From NCBI GenBank assembly GCA_016870055.1, contig VGCQ01000003.1:1-42139 (forward strand): a stretch of DNA of 42,139 bases, in the 5' to 3' direction. Below, in pieces: positions 15,286 through 23,134 of this stretch. The DNA comes from Alphaproteobacteria bacterium. GTDB taxonomy: Bacteria > Pseudomonadota > Alphaproteobacteria > Reyranellales > Reyranellaceae. Position 1 is the first letter of the stretch. Every line of letters begins with the position of its first letter. The notes below the pieces were generated by a model. That model had not been told where the DNA came from. It did not search any database and was given only the letters and a program-made list of their open reading frames with translations. The translations under genes were made by a program, and so were the position numbers.

Positions 15286-16392
15286 ATGGTCAATGCTTCC
15301 CTGCCGCTGTCGCGCTTCACCATCGTCGAAGTGAACGACAGCGACGTGCCGCTCTGCTTGCGGCTTGCGACTTCCCTCGCCGCCAAGATCGCGGCCGATC
15401 TCGGCGCCGATGTCATCAAAGTCGAGCCGCCGGACGGCGATCCGGCGCGCGCCGCTCCGCCGTTCTTGCCGTCCGGCGCCAGTGCGCTGTTTCAGTTCCT
15501 GAACACTTCCAAACGCGCCTTGGTGCTGGACCTGGCGACCGCGGCCGGCCGAGGCCGCCTGTCGCAGCTCCTCGATCGTGCCGACGCCTGCCTGTTCGAA
15601 GAACCGGCGTCCGTCGCACCGATGCTGCGCGCCGGGCGCGCGACACCGATCGAGATTGCAGGCTTTCCGTCGCAGATGGCCGCTGCCCGACGCCCGGTCA
15701 GCGAACTCGCCATTCAAGCGCTGGGCGGGCTGATGCACATGATCGGCGAGCCCGACCGCAAGCCCCTGAAGCTCGGCGGGCATCAAGCCTCCTATGCGGC
15801 AGGACTCACCGCGTTCACCGGGCTCGCTGTCGCCCTCGCCAGCCGCGACTTCGGCCGGCGCGCACCGTCGGTCCGTGTCTCGCTGGCGGAAGTCATGCAG
15901 TGGGTGAACTGGAAGGCGGCGTCGGGTGCCGCCGCAACCGGCATTTCGCCTGGCCGCGAGGGTCTCAAGTCGGAATTCCAGGTCGTACCCTGTCGCGATG
16001 GGCACATCGCGGTGGTCTACACGGTGACGCAATGGTCCGCGCTATGCGACTTGATCGGCGATGCCGGACTTCGTGATGGCCGGTTTGAAACGCGCGCCGG
16101 GCGGCGGCGGCACGTCGCCGACCTCTACGCCATCATCGCTCCCTGGTTTGCCGGCAAGACGCGCGCCGAGATCCAAAAGCAGGCCCAGGCCAAGGGCGTC
16201 CCCTTCGGACCGGTCTTCACGCCGGCTGAGTTGCTGACGACCGAGCAGTACCTCGCGCGCTCCTTCCTCGCCGAGATGATGCACCCCGATCTCGGCCGTA
16301 TGCGGATGCCGCAGCTTCCTGTTCAATGGAACGGGCGCTCCTTCGCGCCGCGTCCCGCGCCGTCGCTCGATCGCAGGGAGATCGCGGCATGA
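15286..16392 (+). CDS. CaiB-family CoA-transferase subunit without catalytic Asp
   Basis: A 368-residue type III CoA-transferase. It has SLAAKIAADLGADVIKVEPPDGDPAR, FLNTSKRALVLDL, LAIQALGGLMHMIGEPDRKPLKLG and GVPFGPVFTPAELL. At the place of the nucleophilic Asp (VADLAAG in typical members) it reads QASYAAG, with Ser169. The subunit is therefore probably not catalytic alone. Its TGA overlaps the ATG of the next CoA-transferase gene, which keeps the Asp, so a heteromer of active and inactive subunits is likely (compare the two-gene BbsEF benzylsuccinate CoA-transferase). The ATG at 15286 is chosen because family sequence starts soon after. The upstream frame is unconserved. Confidence 0.88.
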   Translation: MVNASLPLSRFTIVEVNDSDVPLCLRLATSLAAKIAADLGADVIKVEPPDGDPARAAPPFLPSGASALFQFLNTSKRALVLDLATAAGRGRLSQLLDRADACLFEEPASVAPMLRAGRATPIEIAGFPSQMAAARRPVSELAIQALGGLMHMIGEPDRKPLKLGGHQASYAAGLTAFTGLAVALASRDFGRRAPSVRVSLAEVMQWVNWKAASGAAATGISPGREGLKSEFQVVPCRDGHIAVVYTVTQWSALCDLIGDAGLRDGRFETRAGRRRHVADLYAIIAPWFAGKTRAEIQKQAQAKGVPFGPVFTPAELLTTEQYLARSFLAEMMHPDLGRMRMPQLPVQWNGRSFAPRPAPSLDRREIAA

Positions 16393-17513
16393 CGGCCCCG
16401 CTGTCCGGCGTGCGCGTGCTCGACTTCGGCTTGCTGACCGCCGGCGCCAACACGTCGGCCATGCTGGCCGATCTCGGCGCCGACGTCCTGAAGATCGAAT
16501 CGGGAGCGTATCTCGATCCCTTTCGCGTAGTCGGCAAGATGGACGACGCCGACGGCTGGTGGAACCGCTCGCCGCAATTCCGCTTCACCAACCGAAACAA
16601 GCGCGGGCTGGCAATCAACCTCAAGGATCCCGAAGGCCAACGCGTGATCCGCGCCCTTGCGACGCACTGCGATGTCGTGGTCGAGAACTTCCGGCGCGGC
16701 GTGCTCGACCGCGCCGGGCTGGGCTATGCGGCCTTGAAGGCGGTCAATCCGCGGCTGGTGTTCGCCGCTATCTCCAGCCAGGGCGACACCGGGCCTGAGC
16801 GCATGAACGTCTCGTTTGGCTCGACGCTCGATGCCACCTCGGGCATCGCCGCGCTGACCGGCTATGAAGGTGAAATACCACGCATCTCCGGGATGGACGT
16901 CAACTACCCCGACCAGATCGTGTCTCTGTTCGCGGCTGGCATCGTGATCGCCGCCGTCATGGAAGCGCGCCACACGGGCGAGGGCGCCTTTCTCGACTTC
17001 TCCCAGCGCGAGGTCGCCTCCTTCACCCTGGGGGAGGAAATTCTTGCCGCCTCGGCCTGCCCGGCACATCAGCTCGAGCCCCGCGGCAACGCCGAAGCAG
17101 GAGTGGCACAGCAAGACGCCTATCGCTGCAAGGATGGACGATGGATCGCGGCAACGCTGCCCAAGGTCGATCACGCCGTTGCGTCGTTCTGTGCGACGAG
17201 AGATAGCCCGGAGGTAGTGGCAACATTGCTGTCGCGCGGCATCGCCGCGGCGCCCTGCCACGATGGCGGCGACCTCCTGCACGATGCCACTCTCGCGGGC
17301 GTCACGTTGGCGAGGGCCAGCGACGGTGGGCTGGTCAAGGGTCTGCCCTACGAGCTCGATGGCAAAGGCGTCGCGATCGTGCGCATCGCACCTGACCTTG
17401 GACAGCACACCGACGAGGTGCTGCGTGAGCTCCTGGGATTCGGCGACGCCGACTTGGCGATACTCAGGAAATCCGGCGTGACATCGACCATGCCGACGGT
17501 GGGAGAGGTTTGA
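16389..17513 (+). CDS. CaiB-family CoA-transferase, catalytic subunit
   Basis: A 374-residue type III CoA-transferase beginning MTAPLSGVRVLDFG. It has MLADLGADVLKIESG, FRFTNRNKRGLAINLKDPEGQ, VVVENFRRGVLDRAGLGY and ISSQGDTGP. The catalytic Asp175 lies in NYPDQIVSLFAAG, followed by ARHTGEGAFLDFSQRE. It moves CoA from a donor thioester to a carboxylic acid through an Asp-acyl anhydride. It is somewhat short compared with about 400 residues for many members. The start overlaps the preceding CoA-transferase stop (ATGA), and the following oxidoreductase starts one base after its stop. Substrate is unknown. Confidence 0.9.
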   Translation: MTAPLSGVRVLDFGLLTAGANTSAMLADLGADVLKIESGAYLDPFRVVGKMDDADGWWNRSPQFRFTNRNKRGLAINLKDPEGQRVIRALATHCDVVVENFRRGVLDRAGLGYAALKAVNPRLVFAAISSQGDTGPERMNVSFGSTLDATSGIAALTGYEGEIPRISGMDVNYPDQIVSLFAAGIVIAAVMEARHTGEGAFLDFSQREVASFTLGEEILAASACPAHQLEPRGNAEAGVAQQDAYRCKDGRWIAATLPKVDHAVASFCATRDSPEVVATLLSRGIAAAPCHDGGDLLHDATLAGVTLARASDGGLVKGLPYELDGKGVAIVRIAPDLGQHTDEVLRELLGFGDADLAILRKSGVTSTMPTVGEV

Positions 17514-17514
17514 G

Positions 17515-18495
17515 ATGCCGCGCGCCGAGGTCCACAAGCTGATGGAGCGAATGGCGATCCCCGCCATCGCCGCCCCGATGTTCCTGGTCTCCAATCCCGC
17601 CTTGACCCTCGCCTGCTGCGCCGAAGGCATCATGGGCAGCTTTCCGGCGCACGGCACACGCAGCCGCGAGGAATTCCAGGCCTGGCTGGACGAAATGCGC
17701 GAGGGCATCAAACGACTGGAGGACGCCGGCAGGACGCCGTCACCATGGGCCGTCAACCTGGTCGTCCACGCCTCGAACCCGCGCTACCCCGACGATCTCG
17801 AACTGGCCGAGAAGTACAAAGTGCCGGTTGTTCTGACGTCGAAGGGCGCACCAGGCGATGCGATCAAGCGCATTCACGGCTGGGGCGCCGTCGCCCTGCA
17901 CGACATCGCCAACCGCCGCCATGCCGAGAAGGCGCTGGAAGCGGGCGTCGACGGCGTGATTGCGGTGGCGGGCGGCGCCGGAGGCCATACCGGCACGATC
18001 AACCCGTTCGCCTTGATGAACGAGGTGCGCCAGCTCGGCGATCATTTCGCGATCGTGCTGGCCGGCGGCCTGACGACCGGTCGCGACGTGTTGACCGCCC
18101 TGACGATGGGCGCCGACCTTGCCTATATCGGCACACGCTTCATCGCGACACGCGAGGCGATGGCGGCGGATGGCCACAAGGACATGATCCTGAAGACGTG
18201 CGCCACCGACATCTTCCTGTCGGCCTCGATCGACGGCGCGCCAGCCAATTGGTTGACGCCGAGCCTACTCGCCGCCGGCATCGATCTTGATGTTCTGCGC
18301 ACTACCCTGCCCGGCAAGGTCGTTTCAGCACAGGACAACAAGAAGCGTTGGAAGGACATCTATACTGCCGGGCACGGCGTCGGGAACATCGAGGACATTC
18401 CGCCGGCTGCCGAGCTATGCCGCCGGCTGATACGGCAATATCGCGAGGCGAAGTCAGAAATGACGCACGTGCTGGCCAATACCGCCGCAGCGTAG
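17515..18495 (+). CDS. nitronate monooxygenase family flavoprotein (NMO/IpdC-like)
   Basis: A 326-residue FMN TIM-barrel protein of the 2-nitropropane dioxygenase/nitronate monooxygenase family. It has IAAPMFLVSNPAL at the N-terminus, NLVVHASNPRY, VAVAGGAGGHTGTINPF with the family His158, and VLAGGLTTGRDVLTALTMGADLAYIGTRF for FMN phosphate binding. Although labelled NMO, members such as IpdC act on CoA thioesters in steroid ring catabolism. Sitting one base after a CoA-transferase gene, it more likely oxidises or isomerises a CoA-bound intermediate than detoxifies nitronates. That role is inference. Confidence 0.85.
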   Translation: MPRAEVHKLMERMAIPAIAAPMFLVSNPALTLACCAEGIMGSFPAHGTRSREEFQAWLDEMREGIKRLEDAGRTPSPWAVNLVVHASNPRYPDDLELAEKYKVPVVLTSKGAPGDAIKRIHGWGAVALHDIANRRHAEKALEAGVDGVIAVAGGAGGHTGTINPFALMNEVRQLGDHFAIVLAGGLTTGRDVLTALTMGADLAYIGTRFIATREAMAADGHKDMILKTCATDIFLSASIDGAPANWLTPSLLAAGIDLDVLRTTLPGKVVSAQDNKKRWKDIYTAGHGVGNIEDIPPAAELCRRLIRQYREAKSEMTHVLANTAAA

Positions 18496-18507
18496 ACGGT
18501 GCCGCCT

Positions 18508-18541
18508 CCCCTGCTCTAGGCTTCGCGCCTAGACTGAGGGG
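18508..18541 (+). promoter_or_regulatory. stem-loop covering the ribosome site of the class III ADH gene
   Basis: An inner stem CTAGGC/GCCTAG (18516-18521 with 18527-18532, loop TTCGC) and an outer stem CCCCT/AGGGG (18508-18512 with 18537-18541) are separated by a small internal loop. The 3' outer arm is the purine-rich ribosome site of the GTG start at 18548. It could act as a translational control element or a weak attenuator within the operon. Confidence 0.5.
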
Positions 18542-18547
18542 GAAAGC

Positions 18548-19660
18548 GTGAAGACGAAAGCGGCAGTCTGCTTCGAGGCCGGCAAGCAGCTCGAGATCGA
18601 GATGGTCGACCTCGACGGCCCGAAATTCGGCGAGGTACTGGTCGAGATCAAGGCGTCGGGTGTCTGCCACACCGACGAGTTCACGCGCTCGGGCGGCGAC
18701 CCTGAAGGCCTGTTCCCGGTGATCTTCGGCCATGAGGGAGCGGGCATCGTGGTCGATGTCGGCCCCGGTATCGTGTCGCTGAAGAAGGGCGATCATGTGA
18801 TCCCGCTCTACACACCCGAATGTCGCGCCTGCAAAAGTTGCCTGTCGGGCAAAACCAACCTTTGCACGGCGATCCGCGGCACGCAGGGCCAGGGCGTCAT
18901 GCCCGACGGCACTTCCCGCTTCTCGCTCAATGGCAAGAAGGTCCACCACTACATGGGCTGCTCGACCTTCTCGAACTACACCGTTCTGCCGGAGATCGCG
19001 CTCGCCAAAATTCGATCCGACGCACCGTTCGACAAGGTCTGCTACATTGGCTGCGGTGTCACCACTGGCATCGGTGCGGTGATCAACACTGCCAAGGTCG
19101 AGCCCGGTGCCAATGTTGTCGTGTTCGGCCTGGGCGGCATCGGGCTGAACGTCGTGCAAGGCGCCCGCATGGTCGGCGCCAACATGATCGTCGGCGTCGA
19201 CATCAATCCGGATCGCGAAGCGCTTGGACGCAAGTTCGGCATGACCCACTTCGTCAATCCTGGAGCGCTCGGCGACATGGATCTGGTGGCGCACCTGGTC
19301 GAGCTGACCGACGGCGGGGCCGACTACAGCTTCGAATGCGTAGGCAACACCAAGCTGATGCGTCAGGCGCTGGAGTGCTGCCACCGCGGCTGGGGCAAGT
19401 CGGTCATCATCGGTGTGGCGGGTGCCGGCCAGGAGATCGCCACGCGGCCGTTCCAACTCGTGACCGGCCGGCAATGGATGGGCACGGCGTTCGGCGGCGC
19501 CAAGGGCCGGCGCGACGTGCCGAGGATCGTCGACTGGTACATGGACAAGAAGATCGATATCGACTCACTCATCACCCACGTGATGCCGGTCGACAAGATC
19601 AACGACGCCTTCGATCTCATGCACAAGGGTCAGTCGATCCGAAGCGTCGTAACGTTCTAG
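18548..19660 (+). CDS. frmA: class III zinc alcohol dehydrogenase (S-hydroxymethylglutathione dehydrogenase-like)
   Basis: A 370-residue medium-chain Zn dehydrogenase. Catalytic Zn ligands are Cys40 (SGVCHTD), His62 (GHEGAG) and Cys169 (IGCGVTTG). Structural Zn ligands are Cys92, 95, 98 and 106. NAD binding is FGLGGIGLNVVQGA. The segment GTQGQGVMPDGTSRFS then HHYMGCSTFSNYTV is typical of class III enzymes, which oxidise S-hydroxymethylglutathione made from formaldehyde and also reduce S-nitrosoglutathione. The start codon is GTG after GAGGGGGAAAGC. It is followed 12 bases later by an MBL-fold hydrolase gene. A pathway-specific role on a longer alcohol is possible. Confidence 0.88.
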   Translation: MKTKAAVCFEAGKQLEIEMVDLDGPKFGEVLVEIKASGVCHTDEFTRSGGDPEGLFPVIFGHEGAGIVVDVGPGIVSLKKGDHVIPLYTPECRACKSCLSGKTNLCTAIRGTQGQGVMPDGTSRFSLNGKKVHHYMGCSTFSNYTVLPEIALAKIRSDAPFDKVCYIGCGVTTGIGAVINTAKVEPGANVVVFGLGGIGLNVVQGARMVGANMIVGVDINPDREALGRKFGMTHFVNPGALGDMDLVAHLVELTDGGADYSFECVGNTKLMRQALECCHRGWGKSVIIGVAGAGQEIATRPFQLVTGRQWMGTAFGGAKGRRDVPRIVDWYMDKKIDIDSLITHVMPVDKINDAFDLMHKGQSIRSVVTF

Positions 19661-19672
19661 GAGGAGGTCGAC

Positions 19673-20554
19673 ATGACGGTGCGCACGCTGGGGGCAGCCA
19701 CCATCGAGAAGGTCGAAGAAATCTGCGGCCCGGGCTTCAAGCCCAACCGCATGTTCCCCAAGTTCGACCAGCAGGCCTTCGACGCGCAGAAAGGTTGGAT
19801 GGTGCCGGACCACGTCGAACCCGGCTCCGACCGACTGGTGGGGTCGGTCCATACCTGGATCGTCAAGACGCCCAGGCACACGATCCTGATCGACACCTGC
19901 CTTGGTAACCACAAGCAACGCACCAATCCGGGATGGCGCAATCTCGACACGCCGTTCCTCGATCGCCTTCGGGCGTGTGGTTGCCCACCCGAATCGGTCG
20001 ACTTCGTGATGTGCACGCATCTGCATGTCGACCATGTCGGCTGGAACACGCAGCTCGTCGATGGGCGCTGGGTGCCGACCTTCCCCAACGCCAAGTACCT
20101 TTTCGCCAAGCGCGAGTACGCACATTGGGAGGCTGAGCGCGGCAGGCAAGGCGACGGCAAGGTCAATGACGGCTCGTTCGACGATTCAGTGCTACCCGTG
20201 GTCGAGGCGGGTCGGGCGGTGATGATCGACAGCGACCACCAGCCCGACTCGATGCTCATCATCAAGGACTATCCCGGCCACACGCCCGGTTCGATCGCCG
20301 TCAACCTCGCCGACGGCGGCCGCCGCGCCTGCTTCTCGGGTGACATCATGCATCATCCGATCCAGGTCTATCATCCCGACTGGTCGAGCCAATTCTGCTG
20401 GGATCAGGAAATGTCGGCGCGGTCGCGGCGCAAGCTGCTCGAAGACTGCGTCGAAGCCAACGCTCTGCTCTGCCCGGCCCACTTTCCGGGGGCCAACGCC
20501 GGCTACATCAAGCCGAACGGCGATGCCTTTCGCATCGAGTGGGATCGACCATGA
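19673..20554 (+). CDS. MBL-fold metallo-hydrolase
   Basis: A 293-residue metallo-beta-lactamase-fold hydrolase. The metal site is CTHLHVDHVGWNT (His116, His118, Asp120, His121), with further ligands in YPGHTPGS, FSGDIMHHP and CPAHFPG. No signal peptide is visible, so it is cytoplasmic. GGAGGAGGT stands just before the ATG. MBL hydrolases next to thiol-dependent formaldehyde dehydrogenases are also known in actinobacteria, where they may cleave thioesters. Here it could hydrolyse S-formylglutathione or a pathway thioester or lactone (inference). Its stop overlaps the next SDR start (ATGA). Confidence 0.9.
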   Translation: MTVRTLGAATIEKVEEICGPGFKPNRMFPKFDQQAFDAQKGWMVPDHVEPGSDRLVGSVHTWIVKTPRHTILIDTCLGNHKQRTNPGWRNLDTPFLDRLRACGCPPESVDFVMCTHLHVDHVGWNTQLVDGRWVPTFPNAKYLFAKREYAHWEAERGRQGDGKVNDGSFDDSVLPVVEAGRAVMIDSDHQPDSMLIIKDYPGHTPGSIAVNLADGGRRACFSGDIMHHPIQVYHPDWSSQFCWDQEMSARSRRKLLEDCVEANALLCPAHFPGANAGYIKPNGDAFRIEWDRP

Positions 20555-21369
20555 GAGGGCCGGAGGACGACGCAGGGCTGGCCGGCAAAGTCGCCATAGT
20601 CTCGGGCGGTGGAGCAGCGGGCGACGGCATCGGCAACGGCCGCGCCGCGGCGATCCTGCTGGGGCGCGCTGGCACCAAGGTGGTCGTGGCCGATCTCGAC
20701 CGCAAGCTCGCCGAACAGACCGTCGCGATGATCAAGGCCGAGGGCGGCACCGCCCTCGCCCATGCCGGCGACATGACCAAGGAGGCCGAGTGCAAGCGGC
20801 TGGTCGACGCCGCCGTCGATCACTGGGGGCGCCTCGACTTCCTCGACAACAACATCGGCATCGGCAGTCGCGGCAGCGTGGTCGACGAGAAGCCCGACGA
20901 GTTCCGCCGCGTCATGCGGGTCAATGTCGAGACGATGTTCCTGCTCAGCAAGCACGCCATCCCGGCCATGATCAAGACTGCCAAGGGCGGCTCGATCGTC
21001 AACATATCGTCGATCTCCGCACTGCGGCCGCGCGGCCTCACCACCTACACCGCGTCCAAGGCCGCGGTGATCGGCCTCACCCAAGCCATGGCGGTCGATC
21101 ACGGCAAGGATCACATCCGCGTCAACTGCATCTGCCCGGGGCCGGTCTACACGCCGATGGTCTATGCCCGTGGCAACGGCATGAGCGAGACCGCCCGCGC
21201 GCAGCGGGCCAAGGCTTCGGTGCTGAAGGTCGAGGGCACAGGATGGGACATCGGCCATGCCGTGCGGTTCCTGCTGTCGTCCCATGCCCGCTACATCACC
21301 GGCCACGTACTTGTAGTCGATGGCGGGGTGACGTTACAGGGGCCGGAGCGCGATTCGGAGAGTCATTGA
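20551..21369 (+). CDS. SDR family oxidoreductase with GIGNGRA-type cofactor motif
   Basis: A 272-residue short-chain dehydrogenase. The cofactor loop is VSGGGAAGDGIGNGRAAAI, longer than the usual TGxxxGIG. NNIGIGSRG stands for NNAG. The catalytic Ser is in VNISSISALRPRG, with Tyr and Lys in YTASKAA. The C-terminal VLVVDGGVTLQGP is typical. It would use NAD(P) to oxidise or reduce a hydroxyacyl or related substrate. The ATG overlaps the MBL hydrolase stop by four bases. The next SDR (21500) shares the same unusual GIGNGRA signature, so the two probably arose by duplication. Confidence 0.9.
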   Translation: MRGPEDDAGLAGKVAIVSGGGAAGDGIGNGRAAAILLGRAGTKVVVADLDRKLAEQTVAMIKAEGGTALAHAGDMTKEAECKRLVDAAVDHWGRLDFLDNNIGIGSRGSVVDEKPDEFRRVMRVNVETMFLLSKHAIPAMIKTAKGGSIVNISSISALRPRGLTTYTASKAAVIGLTQAMAVDHGKDHIRVNCICPGPVYTPMVYARGNGMSETARAQRAKASVLKVEGTGWDIGHAVRFLLSSHARYITGHVLVVDGGVTLQGPERDSESH

Positions 21370-21410
21370 CGGCGTGCGGGCCGGTCCTCGCGCTCCGACA
21401 CGGAGGAAGA

Positions 21411-21509
21411 ATGGCCCACCTGCCCGATCGCGAGCCCGACCAGTTCTTGCCCGAGCATCACGACCGGCTGTCATGCCGAAGATTCAGGAGTGAGCTGACA
21501 TGCGCTTGA
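21411..21509 (+). CDS. possible small open frame before the second SDR
   Basis: A 32-codon frame (MAHLPDREPDQFLPEHH...) with a strong GGAGGAAGA site directly before its ATG, ending inside the first codons of the next SDR gene. The peptide is hydrophilic and unrecognised. It could be a coupling leader, a remnant of a lost gene, or chance. The good ribosome site and the overlap with 21500 are the only support. Confidence 0.25.
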   Translation: MAHLPDREPDQFLPEHHDRLSCRRFRSELTCA

Positions 21510-22300
21510 AAGACCGCATCGCCATCGTCGTCGGCGCGGGCCAGAGCCCCGGCGAAGGCATCGGCAATGGCCGCGCCACGGCCATCACCTTCGCTCGCGA
21601 AGGCGCCAAGGTGCTGTGCGTCGATCGCAACCTCGCCAGCGCCCAAGAGACGGCCGACATCGTCAGGCAAAGCCAAGGCACGGCCGTCGCCATTCAGGCC
21701 GACGTCACCAAGGAAGCCGACATCGAGGCGATGGTCGCCGACGCCCATCAGCGCTGGGGCCGCATCGACATCCTGCACAACAACGTCGGCGTCTCGATCT
21801 CGGGCGGCGATGCCGAGCTTCTCGACATCACAGAGGAGGCGTTCGACCGCTGCGTGGCGATCAACCTCAAGAGCTGCATCCTCGCCTGCAAGCACGTGAT
21901 CCCGATCATGCGGGCGCAGAAGAGTGGCGCGATCATCAACATCTCTTCGATGGCGGTGATCACCACCTACCCCTACGTCGCCTACAAGGCGACCAAGTCG
22001 GCAATGGTATCGTTCACCGAACAGCTCGCCTATCAGAACGCGCAGTACGGTATCCGGGCCAACGTCATCCTGCCGGGCCTGATGAACACGCCGATGGCCG
22101 TCGACACGCGGGCACGCGAGTTCAACAAGACCCGCGCCCAGGTCGAAGCCGAGCGCGATTCCAAGGTCCCGCTGCGCCGCAAGATGGGTACCGGCTGGGA
22201 CGTCGCCAATGCCGCTCTATTCCTCGTCTCCGACGAAGCCAACTTCATCACCGGTGTCACCCTGCCGGTCGACGGCGGCGCCAGCGTCCAGCGCGGATGA
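21500..22300 (+). CDS. SDR family oxidoreductase, second GIGNGRA-type enzyme
   Basis: A 266-residue SDR. The cofactor loop is VVGAGQSPGEGIGNGRATAI, an acidic residue in LCVDRN suggests NAD preference, and NNVGVSISGG follows. The catalytic Ser is in NISSMAVITTYP, and Tyr-x3-Lys is YVAYKATKSA. The C-terminal LPVDGGASVQRG is canonical. Close in design to the SDR at 20551 but clearly diverged, so the two may act on successive intermediates or different stereoisomers (inference). It lies in the same plus-strand run. Confidence 0.9.
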   Translation: MRLKDRIAIVVGAGQSPGEGIGNGRATAITFAREGAKVLCVDRNLASAQETADIVRQSQGTAVAIQADVTKEADIEAMVADAHQRWGRIDILHNNVGVSISGGDAELLDITEEAFDRCVAINLKSCILACKHVIPIMRAQKSGAIINISSMAVITTYPYVAYKATKSAMVSFTEQLAYQNAQYGIRANVILPGLMNTPMAVDTRAREFNKTRAQVEAERDSKVPLRRKMGTGWDVANAALFLVSDEANFITGVTLPVDGGASVQRG

Positions 22301-22367
22301 ACAGGCTTCTATGACCGCTTGCACGCTGGGTGGCCAAGCCGAAGCACGACATGATCGAGAGGCAACA

Positions 22368-23126
22368 ATGAGACGACTGGCAGGCAAGACAGCCCTGGTC
22401 ACCGGTGCTTCCTCAGGCATCGGCCGCGCCATCGCGCGCAAATTCGCGGATGAAGGCGCAACGCTGCTATTGATGGACGTGACCGAAACGGTCCGCGAAG
22501 GCGGCGAGCCCACTCATCGCGTCCTTGGCGTACCCTTCTTCCAAGGCGATGTGTCGAGTGAAGCCGACGCCGAGGAAGCCGTACGGCGGGCGGCGGCTCC
22601 AACCGGCCGTTTGGACGTTCTGGTCAACGATGCCGTGATCAATCTCGGTGGCAAGCTCGCCGACACCAACCTGGACGACTGGAACAGGTCGTTGGCGGTC
22701 AACTTGACCGGCGTCTTCCTGATGTGCCGCGCCGCCATACGTCGAATGCAGAGTCAGGAGATCAGGAACGAGGTGCGTGGACGCATCGTCAACATCTCCT
22801 CGCAGCACGGCATGATCGCCGCCCCGGAGAATGCCGCCTACGGTGTCACCAAGGCAGGCGTCGTCTATCTCACCCGCCAAGTCGCGGTTGACTACGCCAA
22901 GGACGGCATCGTCTGCAACGCCGTTGCGCCGGGCAAGATCCTGACCGGCAAGACTGGCCGCGCCATCGAGCCGCGCTGGATCGACTACAGCCATGCCCGC
23001 ACACCTCTACCGCGGCTCGGCCGCTCAGAGGACGTGGCCAATGCCGTGCTGTTTCTCGCCTCCGACGAGTCCACTTTCATCACCGGCGAGAATCTGATGG
23101 TCGATGGCGGTTGGATGGCCGGCTGA
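22368..23126 (+). CDS. SDR family oxidoreductase, classical TGASSGIG type
   Basis: A 252-residue SDR with the standard TGASSGIGRAIARKF cofactor loop, SSQHGMIAAPENAAYGVTKAG (Ser, Tyr and Lys present) and ENLMVDGGWMAG at the C-terminus. The usual NNAG motif reads NDAV. That is an uncommon variation near the active-site Asn but does not by itself mean inactivity. GAGAGG precedes ATG 22368. An upstream in-frame ATG at 22311 is possible but unconserved. Last gene of the plus-strand catabolic run, ending eight bases before the convergent LysR gene. Confidence 0.88.
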   Translation: MRRLAGKTALVTGASSGIGRAIARKFADEGATLLLMDVTETVREGGEPTHRVLGVPFFQGDVSSEADAEEAVRRAAAPTGRLDVLVNDAVINLGGKLADTNLDDWNRSLAVNLTGVFLMCRAAIRRMQSQEIRNEVRGRIVNISSQHGMIAAPENAAYGVTKAGVVYLTRQVAVDYAKDGIVCNAVAPGKILTGKTGRAIEPRWIDYSHARTPLPRLGRSEDVANAVLFLASDESTFITGENLMVDGGWMAG

Positions 23127-23134
23127 GCCGAGCA

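Noticed and set aside
15286-16392. First CoA-transferase treated as a pseudogene
   Set aside because: The frame is full length, well conserved and overlaps the next gene. Only the nucleophile is changed, which fits a non-catalytic subunit better than decay.
17515-18495. Nitronate detoxification as the role of the NMO-like gene
   Set aside because: Its position one base after a CoA-transferase gene and the IpdC precedent make a CoA-pathway role more likely. The family label alone does not fix the substrate.
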